64,000 nucleotides of DNA from Candidatus Scalindua sp. SCAELEC01 (GCA_004282745.1 SHMT01000007.1:62001-126000), one strand, 5' to 3'; shown: positions 18,666 through 28,328, numbered from the stretch's first letter. The notes: generated by a model not told the origin, from the sequence alone. Numbers and translations: made by a program.

Positions 18666-19535
18666 TTACGTATACGCATCAACGACAGACTTCGTATCAA
18701 CAAAGTGCTTATCCAATCCAAGACCAATGGCACCCAAGCCCAAGGCCAGTCCAATAAGCTCGGAAATATAGACAATGGGGATATCATATTTACGCTTATA
18801 CTCTTTTTCAATCTTTTTTTGCCTCATATCAAGATTCGCATGGCACATTGGACATGCAACGGCTATTGCATGCGCACCCGCCTCCTGGGCACCCTCAAGA
18901 ATATCATTTGTCAACTTTACGACCACATCTGGACGGCTAAGCGTAAACCCGCCTCCGCAGCAATTTGTTTTAAATTCCCAGTCTATAGGTTCTGCGCCTA
19001 TCGCCCTAACAATCTCATCCATCGACTGAGGGTCTTCCGGATCATCAAACTTCAACACCTTTGGAGGCCTCACCAAAAGACAACCGTAATAGCACGCTAC
19101 CTTCAAACCTTTTGCTGTTTTTTTTATCTTCTGCTTAATTTCATCCATACTATAATTCTTGATAATCTCAAGATAGTTGGAGACCTTAACGTTTGTACCA
19201 CAAGGCATCTCTATAGCGTCCTCAACCTCCCTTTTCAATACATCATCATCCTGCACATCTTTTTGGGAAATAATGAGCCTCTGAGAACACATCGGACAAG
19301 GAGCCAAAATTTCTTCATATTCATGTTGTTCCGCAAGGCTTAGATTTCTCACCGACAAAGCCGTAGACAACTTGTGGTTTGTTGCGTGTGCCGAAGAAGC
19401 ACCACAGCAACTCCAATCCGGAATCTCTTCTATCTTGGGGCCAATCACTTCAGACACCTTCATTACTGAAGTACCATACTCCTCAGAAGTTGCCCCCTTT
19501 GTTATTGCACAACCTGGATAATAACCAATCTTCAT
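18666..19535 (-). CDS. hdrB: HdrB-like CCG-domain subunit
   Basis: A 289-residue protein with two CCG domains. PGCAI (residue 7) with WSCCGASSAH (about 41-50) and CPMCSQRL (about 79-86) form the first; CYYGCLL, NCCGGGFTLS and CPMCHANLDMRQ form the second. These Cys ligands hold the paired non-cubane [4Fe-4S] clusters at which heterodisulfide is cleaved in methanogens. The substrate in bacteria is uncertain and may be a protein disulfide such as DsrC-like partners. The order hdrC-hdrB-hdrA is tight, with a 34-42 bp spacing. Confidence 0.92.
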   Translation of the reverse strand: MKIGYYPGCAITKGATSEEYGTSVMKVSEVIGPKIEEIPDWSCCGASSAHATNHKLSTALSVRNLSLAEQHEYEEILAPCPMCSQRLIISQKDVQDDDVLKREVEDAIEMPCGTNVKVSNYLEIIKNYSMDEIKQKIKKTAKGLKVACYYGCLLVRPPKVLKFDDPEDPQSMDEIVRAIGAEPIDWEFKTNCCGGGFTLSRPDVVVKLTNDILEGAQEAGAHAIAVACPMCHANLDMRQKKIEKEYKRKYDIPIVYISELIGLALGLGAIGLGLDKHFVDTKSVVDAYT

Positions 19536-19569
19536 TTTTCCCTCTATTTTGCTCGTAAGCGATAACCCG

Positions 19570-20130
19570 TTATTTGGGTTTACATTTCTTAAAAATCCGA
19601 CTTATGGCATCCTTGCCTTTTATGTTGTGAGGCACGAACGATAATTTCCCTTTCACTACCATCTGAGGCGCAACTGCCAGATCCTGCAAAGCCGTTTTGG
19701 GTCTCTTCATCTTATACTCGTTCAACATCCACACTTCAGAGATCCGGCCATGTTTTTTGACCGAATTGAGAAATGATTCGTGAAACGAAGTAATATTTTT
19801 CTCTGATGGATTGGCAAGACCCTCTTCCAATGCCATCTCCCGTAAAACATCCATCAATTCTGCAATCATGACCTCTTTAGGGCACCTTGTGCTACAAGTA
19901 ATGCATGATGCACACAACCAGATAGTTCTCGATGTTAAGGCCTCACGACGAGCACCAATTTGCACTAACCGTATAATTTGATTTGGCATATAATCCATCT
20001 CATATGCAACCGGACATCCCGCCGTACACTTACCACATTGGTAACACTCTTTCACCTTAATCCCGCTTCGTTTCTCGACTTCTTTAGCAAAATCGGAACT
20101 TCTCTCGTTTAAATTAATCTTTATCTTCAT
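19570..20130 (-). CDS. hdrC: HdrC-like iron-sulfur subunit
   Basis: A 186-residue protein with two [4Fe-4S] motifs, CYQCGKCTAGCPVAYEMDYM (residues about 29-48) and CASCITCSTRCPKEV (about 73-87). The helical C-terminal half contains VKKHGRISE and NEYK, as in HdrC. It is the first gene of the minus-strand operon hdrCBA-flxDCBA-mobB. The promoter should lie within the 178-bp AT-rich space to the divergently transcribed regulator gene. HdrC wires HdrA to HdrB. Confidence 0.92.
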   Translation of the reverse strand: MKIKINLNERSSDFAKEVEKRSGIKVKECYQCGKCTAGCPVAYEMDYMPNQIIRLVQIGARREALTSRTIWLCASCITCSTRCPKEVMIAELMDVLREMALEEGLANPSEKNITSFHESFLNSVKKHGRISEVWMLNEYKMKRPKTALQDLAVAPQMVVKGKLSFVPHNIKGKDAISRIFKKCKPK

Positions 20131-20308
20131 GATATTTTCAGTTATAAATACATTGAATTCGCATTATACTATAAACAACAAATAAATGTCAAAAGATTAA
20201 ATCATAATAATGGCCCCTGATTAATCATTTTTGAGAGTATGGGCGCTATGTCCCGCCCCCCATAAGCCCATACTTCAAAACGTAACCTATTCATGATATA
20301 TATGCCTA

Positions 20309-21352
20309 ATGACGGATGAGATAACGGCAAGGATCCTCCTTGTTGACGATAGAGAACAAAACCTTTTCGCACTTGAAAAAATCCTTGAGAGGCCTGGCTT
20401 GGAAATAATGAAAGCCGGCTCGGGGAATGAGGCCCTTGCGTTGGTACTCGAATTTGATTTTGCACTTATTCTCCTTGATGTTCAGATGCCAGATATGGAT
20501 GGGTTTGAGACTGCCGAACTTATGAGGGGAGACGAAAAAACAAAGCATATCCCCATTATCTTCGTCACCGCAATTAACAAAGAGCAAGGATTTGTATTTA
20601 AAGGATACGAATCAGGGGCAGTAGACTACCTATCTAAGCCGTTGGACCCTCATACTATAGAGAGCAAGGTCTCCGTTTTCTTAGACCTCTATACACAAAG
20701 AAAGCTCCTTTTAGATACAACAAAAAAGCTGAAGAGAACGATAGATGAGTTAAAGGCTTCTCAAAAAACCATTAAAGAACAAAATGCCCTTTTAAAAGAG
20801 ACTTCACTGCGAGATGAATTAACCGGTCTATACAATCGCCGTTATATGAACGAAATCCTGGAGAAGGAATTTTCACGTGCCATACGATACAAAACGGACC
20901 TCTCCTGTCTCCTTTTAGATATCGATTTCTTCAAAAATATTAACGACACCTATGGACACACCTTCGGCGATGTTGTATTGCGAGGTATTTCCGATTGCCT
21001 GAGGAATAACATAAGAATGACGGACGTCTCTTTCCGCTATGGCGGCGAAGAATTTATGATATTACTCTTCAATACTGGTATTGAGGGTGCCGGGATTGTT
21101 GCAGAAAAAATTCGTTCTACGTGCGAGTCAACTATACACCAAGATGACACCAATTCGAAAACGATAACCATCAGTATCGGTGTAGCATCAGTGAAACAGC
21201 ATCAGCCAGCTGACGGTAAGGAGCTCATAGTATTTGCAGACAGAGCCCTTTACCGTGCAAAGGAAGAGGGACGTAATCGGATCAGTATCTATGGGGAAGA
21301 AAAATCTGGAGAAATTAAAAATGAGAAACCAACAAGCACGCATCCCTCTTGA
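20309..21352 (+). CDS. Response regulator with GGDEF output domain (diguanylate cyclase)
   Basis: A 347-residue two-domain protein. A receiver domain spans residues 1-125 (LLVDDREQN acidic pocket, phospho-acceptor Asp in LILLDVQMPDMDGFE, Lys in DYLSKPLDP). A coiled-coil linker follows, then a GGDEF domain from about residue 170 (RDELTGLYNRRYM, DIDFFKNINDTYGH, catalytic YGGEEF). An RxxD inhibitory site (RMTD) stands five residues before GGEEF. It should make c-di-GMP when phosphorylated and be product-inhibited. It is divergent from hdrC; no partner kinase is seen nearby. The type IV pilus genes to the left are possible targets of the messenger. Confidence 0.92.
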   Translation: MTDEITARILLVDDREQNLFALEKILERPGLEIMKAGSGNEALALVLEFDFALILLDVQMPDMDGFETAELMRGDEKTKHIPIIFVTAINKEQGFVFKGYESGAVDYLSKPLDPHTIESKVSVFLDLYTQRKLLLDTTKKLKRTIDELKASQKTIKEQNALLKETSLRDELTGLYNRRYMNEILEKEFSRAIRYKTDLSCLLLDIDFFKNINDTYGHTFGDVVLRGISDCLRNNIRMTDVSFRYGGEEFMILLFNTGIEGAGIVAEKIRSTCESTIHQDDTNSKTITISIGVASVKQHQPADGKELIVFADRALYRAKEEGRNRISIYGEEKSGEIKNEKPTSTHPS

Positions 21353-21430
21353 CCCGGTACACTCAATGCAAAGTGGTTTCCCTCTTTTACGTTAATTGTG
21401 TTTACTTATCATAAGGGTCTACATATAATC

Positions 21431-21558
21431 AGTGTTTGAAAGAAAACTACCCACCTACTGCGTTGTCATAATAATTTCGTAATCCTCAAGTACGTTAGTA
21501 CGCTCCGGTTACGTAATTATGACGCGTCTTGTATCTGGGCACTTTTGGTTCAGGCACT
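21431..21558 (-). repeat. Palindromic dispersed repeat (AGTGTT-ended), copy 2
   Basis: Starts AGTGTTTGAAAGAAAACTA and ends in CAGGCACT. The core TACGTTAGTACGCTCCGG matches the other two copies at 11821-11946 (opposite orientation) and 40473-40600. It separates the GGDEF gene from cysS. Confidence 0.75.
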
Positions 21559-21657
21559 AATTAGTCAATTACCCATGGCATGCATTCAGGACTCTAAGCA
21601 ATAATACTATCTATCAACTATCTAAATTTAAGACTTTTTTCGAGAAATAACATTAAA

Positions 21658-23121
21658 ATGGCTTTAAAAATCTTCAACACATTGACTAAGCAAAAAGAAA
21701 TATTTACACCATTAAAAGAAGGAAGAGTAGGGATTTATGTGTGCGGCCCTACCGTTTACGATCATCCGCACATCGGCCATGCCAAGAGTTATATCAGCTT
21801 CGACGTAGTCGTTCGCTACCTGAGATATCTTGGTTACAAAGTTCGTTATGTACAAAACATTACCGATGTCGGCCATTTGACGGATAATGCGGACAGCGGT
21901 GAAGACAAGATTGAGAAGAGGGCCAAACTTGAGGAAGTAGAACCCATGGAACTGGTTGAGATGTATATGCGAAGCTATTACGACGACATGGACAGATTGA
22001 ATAATTTGCGGCCTGATATCTCTCCTCGCGCAACCGGACATATTCCCGAGCAGATTGACCTTGTGAAGGCGCTCATTGATAAAGGCTTTGCCTATGAGGC
22101 GAACCAGTCTGTCTATTTCGATGTCTCTAAATTTGCAGAATATGGCAAACTTTCAGGGCGGAAATTGGAAGAGCAAGAGATGGGGGCACGTATTGATATA
22201 AACCCTGAGAAAAGACATCCGGCAGATTTTGCCCTTTGGAAGCGGGCTGAAACCGGTCACATTATGAAGTGGAACAGCCCATGGGGAGCAGGGTTTCCCG
22301 GTTGGCATCTTGAATGTTCGGTCATGTCAATGAGATATTTAGGTGACACCCTTGATATTCATGGTGGTGGTATCGAGAATGTCTTCCCTCATCACGAGTG
22401 TGAAATCGCACAAAGCGAAGCTGCCAACTCCCTCCCGTTCGCCCGTTATTGGATGCACAATAATATGGTAACGGTTGATGGGCAGAAGATGGGAAAATCG
22501 TTGGGAAACTTCGTTACCCTCAAAGATGCATTTAAAAAGTTTTCTCCCATAACGGTACGGTTTTTTGTGCTTAACACCCATTACCGGAGCCCCATCAACT
22601 ATAGCGACGAAGCGCTAGAAGGGGCCGAAACGGGAAGAGAGAGATTGCAGAACACTATACGCAATGTGAGAAAACGGCTCATCTCTTCTGAGGGTTCGGA
22701 AGGAGAAGATGTGTGGAAGGCCAAATTGGAGAAATACAAAGGCGACTTTGAAGAGACGATGAATGAGGATTTCAATACTGCGGGAGCGCTGGCCGTTCTC
22801 TTTAATGTAACCCGAGAGGTTAATCATCTTCTCAATTCCGTTGAAAAAGCCAGTAAAGGTGTATTATCAGAAATAGACTCGTTCTATAGGGTTTATGGTG
22901 GTGATATTCTCGGTATAGTCCCAGATCAATCGCTCCAAATTGAAGAGAAAGAAAAAGATTTTGAACTGGAAGACAGTCTGATAAAGGCTTTGGCTGAAAC
23001 ACGAAATGAATTGCGAGAATCAAAACAGTGGGAGCTTTCAGATAAAATAAGGGATCGTCTAAGTGAGCTCGGAATTGTTATTGAGGATCGAAAGGACGAA
23101 GTAGTTTGGCGAAAGAGATAG
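21658..23121 (+). CDS. cysS: Cysteinyl-tRNA synthetase
   Basis: A 487-residue class I synthetase. GPTVYDHPHIGHAKSY (residues about 30-45) contains the HIGH-type motif, the zinc-binding segment PGWHLECSVMS and the HHECEIAQSE motif are present, and KMGKSLGN replaces KMSKS. Length is normal. It ligates Cys to tRNA-Cys. It is followed after only 6 bp by an archease gene, a recurrent arrangement in which tRNA charging and RNA ligation genes share one transcript. Confidence 0.96.
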   Translation: MALKIFNTLTKQKEIFTPLKEGRVGIYVCGPTVYDHPHIGHAKSYISFDVVVRYLRYLGYKVRYVQNITDVGHLTDNADSGEDKIEKRAKLEEVEPMELVEMYMRSYYDDMDRLNNLRPDISPRATGHIPEQIDLVKALIDKGFAYEANQSVYFDVSKFAEYGKLSGRKLEEQEMGARIDINPEKRHPADFALWKRAETGHIMKWNSPWGAGFPGWHLECSVMSMRYLGDTLDIHGGGIENVFPHHECEIAQSEAANSLPFARYWMHNNMVTVDGQKMGKSLGNFVTLKDAFKKFSPITVRFFVLNTHYRSPINYSDEALEGAETGRERLQNTIRNVRKRLISSEGSEGEDVWKAKLEKYKGDFEETMNEDFNTAGALAVLFNVTREVNHLLNSVEKASKGVLSEIDSFYRVYGGDILGIVPDQSLQIEEKEKDFELEDSLIKALAETRNELRESKQWELSDKIRDRLSELGIVIEDRKDEVVWRKR

Positions 23122-23127
23122 CTGATA

Positions 23128-23556
23128 ATGAAAAGATATACATTAATAGATCACACCGCAGATATAGGGATCGACATCTTTGGAGATACCCTAAGTGACC
23201 TATTTTCAAATGCTGGATTTGCGATGTTTGACATTATCACAGACATTACGACTGTTGAGGCAAAAGATCAGCGCATCATCAAAGTTGAAGGTATCGATAG
23301 AGAACAACTACTTGTTGATTGGCTCGGAGAGTTATTATATTTGTATGATGTGAAAAATTTACTTTTCAAAGATTTCCTGATCACAGATATGAACGAAAAC
23401 CAGCTAACGGCTTCGCTGACGGCTACGATACGTGGTGAGAAATATTGCGAGACGAAACACACTATTAATACCGAGATAAAGGCTGTTACCCACCATGCCT
23501 TATCAGTAAAACTGGAACATAATCGGTGGAAGGCAAGGGTGATTTTTGACTTATAA
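23128..23556 (+). CDS. Archease (RtcB activator)
   Basis: A 142-residue protein with the archease pattern: DHTADIGIDIFGDTLSDLFSNAGFAMFD at the N-terminus supplies metal-binding acidic residues, and KAVTHHALSV near residue 119 supplies the conserved HH region. Archease accelerates RtcB guanylylation and turnover. The rtcB start lies inside its last codons, so the two are translationally coupled. Confidence 0.9.
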   Translation: MKRYTLIDHTADIGIDIFGDTLSDLFSNAGFAMFDIITDITTVEAKDQRIIKVEGIDREQLLVDWLGELLYLYDVKNLLFKDFLITDMNENQLTASLTATIRGEKYCETKHTINTEIKAVTHHALSVKLEHNRWKARVIFDL

Positions 23557-24994
23557 GTACACTATTGAAAAAATAGATGAGTATAGTTGGCGTATTCCAC
23601 GTGAAGGTAAGATGCGCGTTGATGGAATTGTATACGCAAGTGAAACGATGATGAAGGAGATACAAAAGGATGAAAGTTTACAACAGGTAATAAATGTGTC
23701 TCATCTTCCCGGCATTGTAGGACACTCCCTTGGAATGCCGGACATTCACTGGGGGTACGGTTTCCCCATTGGTGGCGTAGCCGCGTTTGACCTCGATGAT
23801 GGCGTGGTATCTCCTGGTGGAGTAGGGTACGATATCAATTGTGGGGTAAGATTGCTCCGCACGGATCTACAACGAATAGAAATTTTCCACAAATTGGATT
23901 CCCTGGTTAACGCCCTATTCAAGAGCATTCCTTCCGGCCTTGGATCACATCGTAAGGATTTAAGGCTCTCTTACCAGGAAGAAAAAAACGTGTTGAAAAA
24001 TGGTGCGCAGTGGGCCGTTTCTCAAGGGTATGGTACAAAAAACGATCTGGAACATATAGAGGAAAACGGTTGCATTGCTGGGGCCGATCCGGAACTGGTA
24101 TCAGAGCGAGCATTAGAGAGGGGAAAAGCTCAATTGGGCACTCTTGGTTCAGGAAACCACTTTGTTGAGGTCGGCTATGTCTCTGAAGTGTACGATACAA
24201 AGACCGCCCAGGTTCTCGGCCTTAAAAAGGATGGCATTACTATCATAGTCCATACAGGCTCGCGGGGATTTGGTTATCAGGTGTGTGACGATTCTATACG
24301 CACCATGATAAAGGCCTCAAAAGAATTTAATATTGAATTACCAGACCGGCAACTATGCTGCGCGCCAATTAAATCACAACAGGGGCAGGACTATCTTGCA
24401 TCAATGGCCTGTGCTGCAAACTACGCATTTGCCAATAGACAGATGATCACTCACTGGATAAAAGAGTCATTCGAAAGAGCACTGCATATAAAACCAAGTG
24501 AGTCTAAAATATCAGTGGTTTACGATGTCTGTCATAATATAGCAAAGATCGAAGATCATATCGTGGATGGCCAGAAAAAGCCCTTGTGTGTGCACCGCAA
24601 GGGAGCAACACGCGCATTCCCCCCCTATCACGCGCAAACTCCTGATGCGTACAAGGCGGTCGGCCAACCGGTCTTGGTACCAGGAGATATGGGACGATGT
24701 TCATATGTACTTGTCGGTACCGAGAAGGCATATACCACTACCTTTGGAAGCACGTGCCACGGGGCAGGCAGAGTGTTGAGCAGGGGAAAAGCAAAGCAGT
24801 TGGCAAGAAGCAGAAACATCTCAAGGGAACTGAGAGAAAAAGGAATACTTGTAAGGGCGGACAGCAGGGCAACAATGGATGAAGAGATGCCGGAAGCATA
24901 TAAGAACGTGACTGAAGTAGTGGACGTAGTAGAACACGCAGGGATCAGCAAGAAGATCGCCCAACTGAAACCGTTATGTGTCATTAAAGGATAA
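23546..24994 (+). CDS. rtcB: RNA-splicing ligase RtcB
   Basis: A 482-residue RtcB. Metal and GTP ligands are visible in DINCGVRLLRT (Cys metal ligand), GSGNHFVEV, HTGSRGFGYQV, the VYDVCHNIAK stretch and the guanylylated-His region FGSTCHGAGR. The TTG at 23546 is chosen because the translated N-terminus YTIEKIDEYSWRIPREGKMR aligns with the family start, and an AAGGGTG lies 8-10 nt upstream. An ATG start would lose about 21 residues. It joins 2',3'-cyclic phosphate or 3'-phosphate RNA ends to 5'-OH ends, either in tRNA repair or after toxin cleavage. Confidence 0.95.
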   Translation: MTYKYTIEKIDEYSWRIPREGKMRVDGIVYASETMMKEIQKDESLQQVINVSHLPGIVGHSLGMPDIHWGYGFPIGGVAAFDLDDGVVSPGGVGYDINCGVRLLRTDLQRIEIFHKLDSLVNALFKSIPSGLGSHRKDLRLSYQEEKNVLKNGAQWAVSQGYGTKNDLEHIEENGCIAGADPELVSERALERGKAQLGTLGSGNHFVEVGYVSEVYDTKTAQVLGLKKDGITIIVHTGSRGFGYQVCDDSIRTMIKASKEFNIELPDRQLCCAPIKSQQGQDYLASMACAANYAFANRQMITHWIKESFERALHIKPSESKISVVYDVCHNIAKIEDHIVDGQKKPLCVHRKGATRAFPPYHAQTPDAYKAVGQPVLVPGDMGRCSYVLVGTEKAYTTTFGSTCHGAGRVLSRGKAKQLARSRNISRELREKGILVRADSRATMDEEMPEAYKNVTEVVDVVEHAGISKKIAQLKPLCVIKG

Positions 24995-25374
24995 AAAGTA
25001 CAAATCATCTTCCCTGGCTTATTCGTCTACGGAATACCCCTGACAAACATCAGGATTTTTCTGATCGCCCACGCTACAAGCTTCGTGAGACACCCCAAGA
25101 CAACATTTCCCCTGTTTCTCCCAGCTCTTCAATATTTAAACGACATCAGCTCATAATTATATATGACTCTGTTGATTTAATACGGTTTTAGCCAATTATT
25201 TAAAATTCTTTTATCGTCAGCCATTGCTATTATTAGGGTAAAATTTTGGTAGTTTAACGAAATCGGATTAAACCAACAAGGTCATAGTATATGCATAATA
25301 TTTTCGGTTCAGAAGCAAAAAAAATAATTATGTTTTCAATTCAGGTAAATCCTTAACGAACCACACAGCCTATA
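24995..25374. other. Intergenic boundary between housekeeping genes and an accessory island
   Basis: About 380 bp, AT-rich towards the right. No gene, tRNA or clear repeat was recognised. It marks the change from cysS-rtcB to a region of decayed defence genes. Confidence 0.4.
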
Positions 25375-26013
25375 ATGGCGACATATTTTTTATATAGTTT
25401 CTCAAACGCTAAATATTTTAAGAAATCTTCTATTAAATTATCCAACTTGGCAGAGATAAAATCAGGATACCTATTTCGTTCTCGACTAACCAAAGACATT
25501 AAAGGGAACGTTAAAGTTGTGCAGCTAAAGGATGTTGATAGCAATGGCAATTTAAATCTAAATGATTTGATTACTATTAATTCCATACAAAAAGAAAGGG
25601 GCCATTTTCTCCAGGATGGGGATGTAATCTTTAAGGCAAAAAGCAACCGGCACGTAGCAGTCGTTTTCCGTAGTGGCATGAAAAATGGTATCACTACACT
25701 GCATTATTTCGTTTTAAGCCTAAAAAATTCAAATATATTACCCGAATATTTAGCGTGGTATCTCAATCAGAAACCAGCGCAGAAATATTTTCACTCAAAT
25801 GCTGCGGGTACGAGAATTCCAATAATAAACAAACAGATTCTCAGTGAATTGAATATTTCAGTAATACCTTTAGAAAAACAACAGAGGGTTATTGAAATAC
25901 ATAAATTGATGTGCAAAGAAAATGGTCTTGTTAAGCAGATTGCTGAAAAACGCAAAAAACTTTATGACTGTTTATTGCTTATGCTGGCTAATGGTAATAA
26001 TAAATATCAATAG
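25375..26013 (+). CDS. HsdS-like specificity protein with one target-recognition domain
   Basis: A 212-residue protein. VKLSNLAEIKSGYLFRSR-like start, VVQLKDVDSNGNLN, FLQDGDVIFKAK, YLAWYLNQKPAQKYF and AGTRIPIINKQILSELNISV-I-PLEKQQR form one complete TRD and its spacer helix. Normal HsdS proteins have two such halves and about 400 residues. Half-size S subunits can dimerise to give symmetric DNA recognition. Here the cognate methyltransferase gene downstream is decayed, so the protein is probably an orphan. The real N-terminus may be later than the ATG at 25375, since residues 1-18 do not look like HsdS. Confidence 0.75.
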   Translation: MATYFLYSFSNAKYFKKSSIKLSNLAEIKSGYLFRSRLTKDIKGNVKVVQLKDVDSNGNLNLNDLITINSIQKERGHFLQDGDVIFKAKSNRHVAVVFRSGMKNGITTLHYFVLSLKNSNILPEYLAWYLNQKPAQKYFHSNAAGTRIPIINKQILSELNISVIPLEKQQRVIEIHKLMCKENGLVKQIAEKRKKLYDCLLLMLANGNNKYQ

Positions 26014-26020
26014 AGGTAAT

Positions 26021-26423
26021 TGTAATGAGGTCTATCGAAAGCAAGTAGATATTAAGCGGAATGACTTTAAAAGGCGAGGAAAGAACGTTCAGTACTTTAA
26101 AGGTATCGAAACATGGTTTGATCGTATCAATCAATTTATTCAAAATCACGCAAACGGCAAAATCAAAATACGCCATTACATTATAACTGCTGGGTTAAAA
26201 GAAATCCTTAGCTGTCTATAACGATTATGGAGAAGGTAAGAAGGAAGCAAGGAATGTATGCAAAAAACTTCTTAAAAACGGAAGGGCAAATTTTATTGCC
26301 CCCGCTGATTATTCGCCAAACAGCCTACTTGAAAAAAGAGTCCATTTGCTACTCAATTCAGTTATTGCACATATTGACTACGAACATGAGTTGTTTGATT
26401 GCAGACGTAAATATGATATTTAG
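26021..26423 (+). pseudogene. Decayed HAD-family hydrolase gene
   Basis: Two fragments in different frames resemble one HAD-like phosphatase that often accompanies restriction loci. The first (to about 26207) reads YFKGIETWFDRINQFI then IKIRHYIITAGLKEI. The second (26199-26423) reads SLAVYNDYGEGKKEARN and RANFIAPADYSP and ends in a TAG. The middle of the protein, which should hold the catalytic acid residues, is missing, so an internal deletion has joined the two at about 26205. No start codon or intact phosphatase motif DxDxT is seen. Confidence 0.6.
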
Positions 26424-26440
26424 TGCGGGGAGAGACATTA

Positions 26441-27249
26441 TGAGTAAAATTTCACAGAAAGAGATCAATGATACCGCATGGGTGGCATGTGACACCTTCC
26501 GGAGTGTGGTCGATCCGGACCAATACAAGGACTATATTCTGGTAATGCTTTTTCTTAAATATATTTCCGATGTCTGGAGGGGTCATTATGAGAAGTACAA
26601 AAAACAGTACGACAATAATGAGGAGCGAATTCGAAGAAAGCTGGAACGGGAACGTTTTGTACTGCCAATTGTAAAAATGAAGGAAACCGACACGGGAACG
26701 ATAACAGATTCCTTCCTTGCAGGCTATTATCGTTTGTATGTCATCGGCAACACCTATATATACCTTATAGAGCGTTTTGGCAGTGACGCGGGTAAGAAGG
26801 CGGGTGAATTCTATACCCCGCATCAGGTTTCAAAGCTGCTTGCCGCATTAGCAAGCACGAAGGCCGGCGACAGGACATACGATCCGTCCTGTGGTTCAGG
26901 CGGACTGCTGATCGAGGCGGCCCGTAAAGTTGGTGAGAAGAATTTTGCGCTCTTCGGTGAAGAGGTCAACGGCTCTACCTGGGCGCTGAAGATGCTGCGG
27001 ATGATCCTTACCGGCGTTTTATACGTGGAGTTCCGCCGAAGAGCAAAGGCGACTGGGCATTTATCCTGATCCTTTGAGGAGGTTAAGGAGAACGACTTCA
27101 ATCTCAACATACCGCGCTATGTGGATACCTTTGAAGAGGAGGAGGAGATTGACATCGATGCCGTACAACTGGAGATTGATGAGCTGGAAAAAGAACTTTC
27201 CGGTGTGAGGAAGAAGATGGCGAAAATGCTTAAAAAGGTGGTGATATGA
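26441..27249 (+). pseudogene. Decayed type I methyltransferase gene (hsdM)
   Basis: The ATG at 26441 starts an HsdM N-terminus (ISQKEINDTAWVACDTFR, YILVMLFLKYISDVW). After residue about 75 a stretch typical of HsdM is missing, and the frame resumes at VIGNTYIYLIERFGSDAGK and GEFYTPHQVSKLLA with SAM motif DPSCGSGGLLIEA. After NGSTWALKM the central catalytic block, including the NPPF motif, is absent. Pieces PPKSKGDWAFI and FEEVKENDFNLNIPRYVDTF continue in other frames to a TGA at 27247. At least two deletions and two frameshifts are visible, so no active enzyme is made. Its tail overlaps the rhuM start (ATGA). Confidence 0.8.
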
Positions 27250-28328
27250 AAAAAACACGAAAAGGAGTAAATGATCTCAACTCTTTTCCGGAAGAGATCG
27301 GAAAAAGCGAGATACTGGTCTACAAGACCGATGATGGGCAAATCAAGATTGATGTGCGTCTGGAAGAGGAGACCGTTTGGCTCACCCAGCAACTAATGGC
27401 AAAGTTGTTTCAGACCACACAGCAGAACATCAGTCTGCATATCCGAAACATATATGAGGAGAGCGAATTAGAACCGCACGCAACTTACAAGAAATACTTG
27501 TCAGTTCGGCGTGAGGGCAACCGGAAAATACAACGCCTTCTTGATTATTACAATCTGGATATGATTATTTCAGTCGGCTACCGGGTAAAAAGCTTAGTTG
27601 CTACGCGGTTCCGAATATGGGCAACCCAGCGCTTAAAAGAGTATATCATCAAAGGATTTACCATGGACGACGAACGGCTGAAGAACCCGCCAGTAGCTGG
27701 TTCTCCTGTGCCTGATTATTTTGATGAAATGCTGGAGCGCATCCGTGATATCCGCGCCAGTGAACGGCGGATGTATTTACGGGTGCGAGAAATTTTCTCC
27801 ATGGCAGGCGATTACGATCCGTCATTGTCGGAAACGTCAAAGTTTTTCAGCATCATTCAGAATAAGCTGCATTTTGCCGCCACAGGAATGACAGCAGCGG
27901 AATTACTCCAAAACCGTGCCGATCACTCTCTGCCAAACATGGGGCTTACCAGTTGGAAGGCTGGCGAAGTACTCAAGTCAGATGTAACCGTTGCCAAGAA
28001 CTACCTGAAAGAGGACGAAATTGAAGAACTAAACCGAATTGTGGTCATGTGGCTTGACTATGCCGAAGACCAGGCCAGACGCCGCAAACAGGTTTTTATG
28101 AAAGATTGGGAACGGAAGCTGGACGAGTTCTTGAGATTCAACGAACGGAATGTGCTTCCTGACGCTGGCAAGGTTGGAAAGAAGGCTGCCGATGACCATG
28201 CTAAACGGGAATATGGCAGGTTTACTGAGCGCCGCCGGAAGCATAAGGAAGCCATTGGTGAGGCTGAGTCCATCAAGGCGCTAGAAGAAGCGGCCAAAAG
28301 TCTGCCGAAGGGGAAGAAAAATGAATAA
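27246..28328 (+). CDS. RhuM family protein (virulence RhuM-like)
   Basis: A full-length 360-residue RhuM-type protein. The N-terminal KIDVRLEEETVWLTQQLMAKLF followed by VRREGNRKIQRLLDYYNLDM and RFRIWATQRLKEYIIKGF is the conserved Fic/DOC-adjacent RhuM core. The C-terminal half is helical and charged. RhuM genes are commonly inserted between type I restriction genes; their function is not established, though a regulatory or toxin-related role has been proposed. It starts at an ATG overlapping the decayed hsdM stop. A truncated relative is encoded at 57607. Confidence 0.88.
   Translation: MKKTRKGVNDLNSFPEEIGKSEILVYKTDDGQIKIDVRLEEETVWLTQQLMAKLFQTTQQNISLHIRNIYEESELEPHATYKKYLSVRREGNRKIQRLLDYYNLDMIISVGYRVKSLVATRFRIWATQRLKEYIIKGFTMDDERLKNPPVAGSPVPDYFDEMLERIRDIRASERRMYLRVREIFSMAGDYDPSLSETSKFFSIIQNKLHFAATGMTAAELLQNRADHSLPNMGLTSWKAGEVLKSDVTVAKNYLKEDEIEELNRIVVMWLDYAEDQARRRKQVFMKDWERKLDEFLRFNERNVLPDAGKVGKKAADDHAKREYGRFTERRRKHKEAIGEAESIKALEEAAKSLPKGKKNE

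Noticed and set aside
18396-19343. 315-codon plus-strand ORF opposite hdrA/hdrB
   Set aside because: Antisense to two strongly conserved genes; composition is Ile/Leu/His-rich nonsense with no domain.
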